Positions 59,171 to 64,000 of a stretch of DNA of 64,000 bases are shown here, in pieces. The position numbers were made by a program, and so were the translations under genes. Every line of letters begins with the position of its first letter. Positions within the stretch are counted from its first letter, which is position 1. Source of the DNA: Chitinimonas arctica (GTDB taxonomy: Bacteria; Pseudomonadota; Gammaproteobacteria; Burkholderiales; Chitinimonadaceae); contig NZ_CP041730.1 of the NCBI RefSeq assembly GCF_007431345.1, positions 3,720,001 to 3,784,000 of the forward strand, read 5' to 3'. The notes beneath the pieces are model-generated. The model ran no database searches and was not told the origin of the DNA. It saw nothing but the letters and a program-made list of their open reading frames with translations.

Positions 59171-62100
59171 CTACCCGCGCTTGACGGCCTTGGATTGTTT
59201 GAGCGTCGGGACTTGGTCCTTTTCTTCTTTGGTACGCATGCGCCCATCCCTTAAGTCTTGGCTATATGGATAGACTACATGTCCGTGGCCGTTCTTTTCG
59301 GTCACTTTGGGAGACGAGCCGAAATCGCGAATGGGTGCGTAAGCTTTATCCACCCTGGATTGAGCGGGGTCGTAAGAGCAGATGACTACGCCTTCGTCAT
59401 ACCGAACCTCGTCCACCTTGAATAGCTTTCCTCCAGTGTGTTTCGGAATGGTCACGTCGCCTTGCTTGACCACGGCAGGTTCGATGGCCTGCCCCAGCTT
59501 CTTGTCCAACTGTTCCATGGCGCCGCGCCAGATATCGTTGCTGCCAGTCATGGTTTGCAAGGCGCGCTGGTAGAGTGCGGTATTGGAGTCGCGGGCGTGC
59601 CCCTTGTCGAATTCCGCCAGCAATTCATTGCCTACGCCGCCGATGTCGCGGCGTGCGGCCGGGTAGAGCGCCTCGAACATGGAGTGGTACTGGTTTTCGA
59701 CCATGAAAGCCGCGTTGATCAGGATAAGGCTCTTTCTCGCCTTGTCGCTTAGCGCTTGGCCGCCTGCGGTTTCCAGGGCGGGAAGGGCCTGGATGATGTC
59801 TCGCGTCGTACCCGATATGCCGCCCGTGAATGGCAGGTCGCGCTCGCCCATATAGTTCGAAGCAATCTTGTTGCCCTCCGTGAAGGCCGGCGTGAAGGCC
59901 GCGCTGCTGCGCATCTTGTCGAAAGGGAGCCCGTTGGCTTGCGCTGTCTGGTTGAGCAAGGCGCTGTAGTCGATTCTCTCCTCGCGATTATTGACGATGA
60001 GTTCGGGCGTCTTCTGGCCCTGGGGCGTCATTTCAGGATGCGGCTCGAATTTCAGGTCGATCTTTTTTCCCTCATTGATGTCCTGCGCCACGATGCGCAG
60101 ACAATGGCAGAATAGATTGCCGCCGACGCGCATCGATTTATCGTCTTTCGCATTGGCGAAGTTCTCGAGCTCCTCAAACAGCACCTTCGCATTGATTTCA
60201 TTGCCCACGCCCTTCAGTGCAAGCAGGTCGTTCTGGATCATCTTGTTCTGTAGCAGCTTTTCGGCCATGAGCGACGTATGGACGTTGTCCCGCAAGGTCG
60301 AGCCCAAGCGCTCGATGTTCGCGGTGGTTTCTTCAACTTTCTTTTGTCTTCTGTCAACTTCTTCAAGTATCTGGCCCACGTCGGTGCCAGCCGCTTTACC
60401 TTTGTTCAATGCTTTTTCGATCTCATCCAACTTCTCTAGCGATGTAAGCCACTCATCTACCGTCTTCCCTGCCTTCTCGTAACCACACTCGTTGCGGAGA
60501 TAGTTCGTCAAGGCCGTGGCTATCTGCGCCGGTTCAAGCAGAGGGTAGCGCAGCTTGCCATCCTTATCGAGCCACCCATCCACCTCTTTATCCTCGAGTT
60601 CAGCTGCCGGCTTGCTTTGTTTCTTGACCAGCTCGGCTTGGCCGTTGACCCATTTGTCAAACCTTTTCTTAAATTCTTCCGTATCCTCCTGGAGGATGCG
60701 TTTCTTCAGGCTCGCGGTGATTTCCTTCCTGTCGAGCGAAGCATCACCCATGATCTGATAGGCGATGGCGCTCTCCACCAAAGCGCGAACCTGGTTGTTG
60801 CCGTGCTTGTCGCGTTGTTCGTGGGATGTCAGGCTGGGCGCCGGTGTCACCAGGGCGCCAGGCGTGAGATGGTTGACTTCCAGCAGCTCCGCAAGCTGCT
60901 GCTTCAGTATGCTTCTCTCGAACTGCCCCAGTACCTTACCCACGGGTATTTTCGTCCAATCTTCCGTGCTGCTGGCATGCGAGCGCACCGACTCGCTGTC
61001 GCTGTCTCGCGAGCTGGTGGACCCGTCTAAGCTGCTGCGGCCGCTGTCGCTGTCGTAACCCAGACTGGACGCGCTGTCGGATGTTTGGCGTGTGTGGGAG
61101 AGTACCTGGGAACGCCCAGCCGTTTGCTGGAGTGCATCGAAGAATGAATTCATTCGATGGACCTTCACCATCTGCTCGCTATGCGTGCTGAAACCCCAGC
61201 TCTTGTCACTCTTGGTATGGAAAATCGTGGCATCTTTGCCCAGCAAGCGAACGGCGGGGCCGTCCTGGTTGGCGCGATAGCCCAAATTCTCCATGAACTT
61301 ATTGAGGTCGACATGCGTTCCATCGACAGCGGTATTGCGCAAATGCAGGTTATGCTTGAAGGAAATGGTTTCGAGCGATTTAGGATCGGCGTGGTCGAGC
61401 AGCGACTTGAGCAGTTTGCTTTGCTGACCTTCCACATTCTTTAGCACCATCGGGCCTCCCCTGTTCGAGGTGAAGGTTGCGACGCTGGTTTTCAGGCCGA
61501 ACTGGTTCGGCGTTTTGACATCTACGTACATCAACTGCGGCTGCTGCGAACCATTGTCCTCTTCATGGCTCTTGCCGCCTTCGGGCACGGCTTTTTCCAG
61601 CCATTCCTCGACGAATTGCCGGTTCACCTCGATCGACCGTATCACGGGAACACGGTCCTCTTTGCGGGCTTCCGCATTGCCCCGGTTGTTGTCGAGCTGA
61701 TACTTTTGCAGCCAAGCCAATGCCTTGTAGGGTGTACCCACACCGATCCAAAGTTGGTCGGATAGCGCCGCGACTTGACCGTTTTGCAGCTTTAAATCCT
61801 TGAACCTGCTTCCCTCATCGGTTGGGGCGACCACGGCCATATAGACCCGCACCTTATCGGTGTCGCCCATCGAGAGACCGCTGAACTTCATATTCGGCTG
61901 ATTCAGTTCGGTGTCTTTTCGCTCGGCTTTGCTGTGCTGCTCCGACTCGGTAAAACGTTCTTGCAGTTCCTTCAGGTGGCCCAGCTCGCTGTGCCGTTCG
62001 GCCAGATAAACTTGCTCAGCCGCCGACAGCGGTTCAGAGGAGCTTTCCAGTTTACCGACCAAGGATTGGATGTACTCACGCCGCTTGGTGATATTCAGGC

Positions 62101-62371
62101 CTTCGGCTTCCTCGCTTTCGGCGGCGACAGACTTGGCGATAGTCAGGTCGATATCCTGAATGACGCCAAGCTGTTCGGAGACCCGGTTGGTATATTCCTT
62201 TAACTGGTCGTCGTCCAGGCCGAACCATGGGGTGCGATTCTTGGCGTTGGGGCGGTCCTGGCTCTGAGTCTGGTCTTGGACCTGATTCTTCTGCACCTCC
62301 GGCGGCCGGCGCTCGTCGATGATTTCCTTGAGAAGCGATTCCAATTGTACGGCGTCGTATTGGTTCGGCAT
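59171..62371 (-). CDS. 1066-residue protein of unknown function, candidate T4SS substrate
   Basis: No family was recognised. The N-terminal 130 residues are highly charged, predicted coiled-coil (QSLVGKLESSSEPLSAAEQV). Residues 150-420 appear globular (KVRVYMAVVAPTDEGSRFKD, MYVDVKTPNQFGLKTS, GFSTHSEQMVKVH). A Ser/Asp-rich linker lies at about 425-480 (SASSLGYDSDSGRSS). Residues 600-760 are helical and Lys/Glu-rich. The region near 850-960 reads FTPAFTEGNKIASNYMGERD, GGISGTTRDIIQALPA and may be a catalytic fold. The C-terminus is basic (KQSKAVKRG). It has no signal peptide or membrane span. It precedes a coupling-protein gene, so a cytoplasm-exported effector or toxin is a reasonable guess only. 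Confidence 0.75.
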   Translation of the reverse strand: MPNQYDAVQLESLLKEIIDERRPPEVQKNQVQDQTQSQDRPNAKNRTPWFGLDDDQLKEYTNRVSEQLGVIQDIDLTIAKSVAAESEEAEGLNITKRREYIQSLVGKLESSSEPLSAAEQVYLAERHSELGHLKELQERFTESEQHSKAERKDTELNQPNMKFSGLSMGDTDKVRVYMAVVAPTDEGSRFKDLKLQNGQVAALSDQLWIGVGTPYKALAWLQKYQLDNNRGNAEARKEDRVPVIRSIEVNRQFVEEWLEKAVPEGGKSHEEDNGSQQPQLMYVDVKTPNQFGLKTSVATFTSNRGGPMVLKNVEGQQSKLLKSLLDHADPKSLETISFKHNLHLRNTAVDGTHVDLNKFMENLGYRANQDGPAVRLLGKDATIFHTKSDKSWGFSTHSEQMVKVHRMNSFFDALQQTAGRSQVLSHTRQTSDSASSLGYDSDSGRSSLDGSTSSRDSDSESVRSHASSTEDWTKIPVGKVLGQFERSILKQQLAELLEVNHLTPGALVTPAPSLTSHEQRDKHGNNQVRALVESAIAYQIMGDASLDRKEITASLKKRILQEDTEEFKKRFDKWVNGQAELVKKQSKPAAELEDKEVDGWLDKDGKLRYPLLEPAQIATALTNYLRNECGYEKAGKTVDEWLTSLEKLDEIEKALNKGKAAGTDVGQILEEVDRRQKKVEETTANIERLGSTLRDNVHTSLMAEKLLQNKMIQNDLLALKGVGNEINAKVLFEELENFANAKDDKSMRVGGNLFCHCLRIVAQDINEGKKIDLKFEPHPEMTPQGQKTPELIVNNREERIDYSALLNQTAQANGLPFDKMRSSAAFTPAFTEGNKIASNYMGERDLPFTGGISGTTRDIIQALPALETAGGQALSDKARKSLILINAAFMVENQYHSMFEALYPAARRDIGGVGNELLAEFDKGHARDSNTALYQRALQTMTGSNDIWRGAMEQLDKKLGQAIEPAVVKQGDVTIPKHTGGKLFKVDEVRYDEGVVICSYDPAQSRVDKAYAPIRDFGSSPKVTEKNGHGHVVYPYSQDLRDGRMRTKEEKDQVPTLKQSKAVKRG

Positions 62372-62961
62372 TGCGTCGTTCCTATTCCATTCCTATTTAC
62401 GCTCCCGCACCGGCGGGGCGTTCTTCTATGTGGTGCTGCGCGTGTCGTTTCGATTCGGTAGGCGTGTTGGTCTGGACGATGAATGTCCTCGTGCATGGTG
62501 ACGATGAGCGGGTTGCGTTTGCTTGGGAGAATGCCGGGCTGGGCCGGATTTCGCGTTGCGCCGCCGGCCAGCTTGTCGATACAGCGACGAGAGGCTGCAA
62601 TGCCCAAGCCCTGGGCGGTAACAGGTGGAATGCGGGCCGACAGAAGGCGATGCGCAGGGATGGGTCGTTCACTTGATCGCCGAAGCCGGCGCGGCCTTTC
62701 GCGTCGTGACCTGCCATATCCTGGGTTTTCGTGGTGCAGCCATGGGGGGCAATCAGCTATCGGGTACTCGGCCATAAGGCGATGTCGGCCGACCATGGCG
62801 GTGGACTTCAATCAGCCTGAAAGGCGCATGCCTAAAGGGATTGGCGGCTATTTGCCTGGCGCGGCATCCTATACCTTTTAAGGAGCATGAACAACGCTCC
62901 CGCCTCGCCGGTTCCGGCGAGGAAGGTGCCGAGCAGTTGAAATTATCGAGAGGTATGACTA
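62372..62961. other. intergenic, no recognised gene
   Basis: About 590 bases. Several open frames exist on both strands, but none shows a family, ribosome site or balanced composition. It presumably contains the promoter of the 1066-residue gene and degraded sequence. Confidence 0.45.
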
Positions 62962-63087
62962 TCAGGCCAGCACGCCACTACCGTCCACGATGATGGTTTG
63001 CCCCGTGGCATAGCGATTGGTCATCAAATGGACGTAAGTTTGCGCGAGGTCCTCCGCCTCGCCGACACGATCCACCGGCAGGGCCGC
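62962..63087 (-). pseudogene. short-chain dehydrogenase, 3' fragment
   Basis: On the minus strand the frame ends ALPVDRVGEAEDLAQTYVHL-MTNRYATGQTIIVDGSG-VLA, the C-terminus of an SDR (GxxED...YVTGQ-x-IxVDGG). Only about 41 codons remain; upstream the sequence switches to the YhcG fragment of the opposite strand at about 63088, a rearrangement junction. Confidence 0.75.
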
Positions 63088-63089
63088 AC

Positions 63090-63509
63090 CCGCTCAGCCG
63101 AGGAATGCGAGTTCTACGAAGCCGAAGCCCTGCGCGACGGCTGGAGCGTGCGCCAGCTGGATCGGCAGCCAGTCCCACACCCGCGCCCTGCTGTCAAAAA
63201 ACAAACGTGTCATGCTGGAAAAAGGCAGCCAACCCGAAGCTGGTGATCTCGTTTCTCCAGACGAAGCGATCAAGGATCCCTATGTTCTGGAGTTCCTCAA
63301 CCTCAAGGACGAATATTCCGAATCGCAACTGGAAGACGCGCTGATCCACCGGCTGGAAGACTTCCTGCTCGAATTGGGCGGTGATTTCGCTTTTGTTGGC
63401 CGCCAACGCCGCCAACGCCGCCTACGCATCGGCGAAAGCTGGTTCCGCGTCGATCTGCTGTTTTTCCACCGCCGCTTGCGCTGTCTGGTCATCATCGATT
63501 TGAAGCTAA
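63090..63509 (+). pseudogene. YhcG-type (DUF1016) nuclease, degraded 3' part
   Basis: Fragments of a PDDEXK nuclease: AEECEFYEAEALRDGWSVRQ-LDRQ in one frame, then IGSQSHTRALLSKNKRVMLE and onwards (DPYVLEFLNLKDEYSESQLE, LGGDFAFVGRQRR, WFRVDLLFFHRRLRCLVIID) in another. The shift is explained by loss of one of two tandem copies of GATCGGCA (63160-63167). A 9-base duplication (CGCCAACGC) adds RQR in the GRQRR-LRI motif. The catalytic VDLLFFHRRL-x-CLVIIDLKL is followed by unrelated sequence instead of the usual C-terminus. Confidence 0.8.
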
Positions 63510-63521
63510 CCCTTCCGCAGC

Positions 63522-63605
63522 GGAAAATTTATGGTTCCCGTCACACAAAATATGACGGGAACCATAAAATTTCCAAGGGCTGGAACCATAAAGTTACCAA
63601 GCCCT
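63522..63605. repeat. inverted plus tandem repeat element
   Basis: 63522-63543 and 63553-63574 are 22-base inverted repeats (one mismatched pair) around a 9-base loop. The right arm is also part of two adjoining 24-base direct units (63558-63581, 63582-63605; 20 of 24 identical) starting GGAACCATAAA. The block sits where the YhcG homology stops. Confidence 0.75.
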
Positions 63606-63751
63606 TGTCTGCTGAACTCGCATTTCTTGTCTTGGACTCCTCGCTCAGCTTCACCATTGCTGTATCGGCGTAAAGCCGAACATGCCATCGCCTAATCGCT
63701 CGAGTTCACATCAAAGCCCGAATGCGGAAGCTCTCATAAAGCGATCGGTTT

Positions 63752-64000
63752 CTACCTCATTTTTTTCCGTGTCGCCGTCTCGCTCAATACGTTCACCCCC
63801 TGCGCCATTGCAGGTGCGGAAGGTGAAGCTTCCCAATGTAGCTCGCCATGCAACGCCGGCGCTACATAGTCACAGTGCTGCTCAAACCGAGCATGCAGGG
63901 TCGTCAAAGTGTCACCCACATAGACCACCTTATCAACCACAAACCAGCCGATCGATTTATTGCAGCCTGCACCATTGGCGGACCACGTCAAGCCCCCGAA
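63752..64000 (-). CDS. hypothetical protein, 5' part outside the window
   Basis: The frame is open to the window edge, giving 82 visible residues: an N-part with WSANGAGCNKSIGWFVVDKV and VYVGDTLTTLHARFEQHCDY, and a polar end. The VYVGDT-x3-L-x-R segment is slightly reminiscent of GIY-YIG proteins but too little is visible to assign. Its stop is at 63752. Confidence 0.45.
   Translation of the reverse strand, partial: FGGLTWSANGAGCNKSIGWFVVDKVVYVGDTLTTLHARFEQHCDYVAPALHGELHWEASPSAPAMAQGVNVLSETATRKKMR

Noticed and set aside
62372..62961. Several overlapping open frames on both strands
   Set aside because: None had a ribosome site, balanced composition or a recognisable motif.
63522..63605. Short CRISPR array
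   Set aside because: The 24-base units abut without spacers and there are only two; no cas gene is present.
1..64000. tRNA, rRNA or known riboswitches
   Set aside because: No cloverleaf, rRNA-like or riboswitch-like segment was recognised by eye in any intergenic region; a covariance-model search would be needed to exclude small ones.

Overview
The window is GC-rich (with a few AT-rich islands) and reads as chromosome of a Gram-negative proteobacterium, most probably a betaproteobacterium. This rests on a CydP-CydA-CydB-CydX oxidase operon, a CpxRA-like two-component system beside an RND pump, lipoproteins and Sec-exported proteins, a very large cyclic glucan synthase and LuxR/LysR/MarR/Crp regulators. 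No rRNA, tRNA or CRISPR array was recognised. Identifications come from motif and family recall; no search was run.

Layout. 1-6.5 kb: end of an ABC exporter, two exported proteins, then GbsR-type regulator-cydP-cydA-cydB-cydX with a perfect palindrome against the regulator start. 6.2-13.5 kb: RND pump and adaptor, YciI protein, and a CpxR/CpxA-like pair; GTAAA-N5-GTAAA boxes lie upstream of both the pump and the regulator genes, and the kinase has an apparent one-base frameshift at its very end. 13.5-18 kb: an AT-rich island with one unknown gene, then an ADP-ribose-centred cluster: decayed NADAR gene and PARG-like protein on one strand, divergent from an NrtR-like Nudix regulator followed by an ADP-ribosylglycohydrolase. 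18-21 kb: HD hydrolase plus a 2-oxoglutarate oxygenase/WD40 fusion, divergent from a TetR gene, with two copies of one operator between them.

21-31 kb: regulator-rich accessory DNA: a frameshifted HigA-type antitoxin, a CI-like HTH gene with a long palindrome, a three-gene unit (HTH regulator, 53-residue exported peptide, LuxR solo), MarR/EamA transporter/nitroreductase, WYL regulator, RidA/LysR, an alpha/beta hydrolase and a membrane acyltransferase. 32-37 kb: a run of small envelope or stress proteins (BON, crystallin/glycine zipper, PRC-barrel) with a GGDEF protein. 37-46 kb: an 8.9-kb ndvB-type cyclic beta-1,2-glucan synthase gene. 46-49 kb: two divergent Crp/Fnr paralogs and a second, about 90% identical copy of the acyltransferase, carrying a short tail of the hydrolase gene, which points to segmental duplication from the 30-kb locus.

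49.7-57 kb: DUF4160/DUF2442 pair with its own palindrome, TPR protein, RNase Z, an AraC-VOC-membrane operon, scars of IS110 and IS3 transposases, an OsmC-YcaO protein and a VapBC toxin-antitoxin pair. 57-64 kb: an orphan VirD4/TraG coupling protein downstream of a 1066-residue protein of unknown function, then gene debris (SDR tail, YhcG nuclease with slippage lesions, a tandem/inverted repeat) and a partial gene at the edge.
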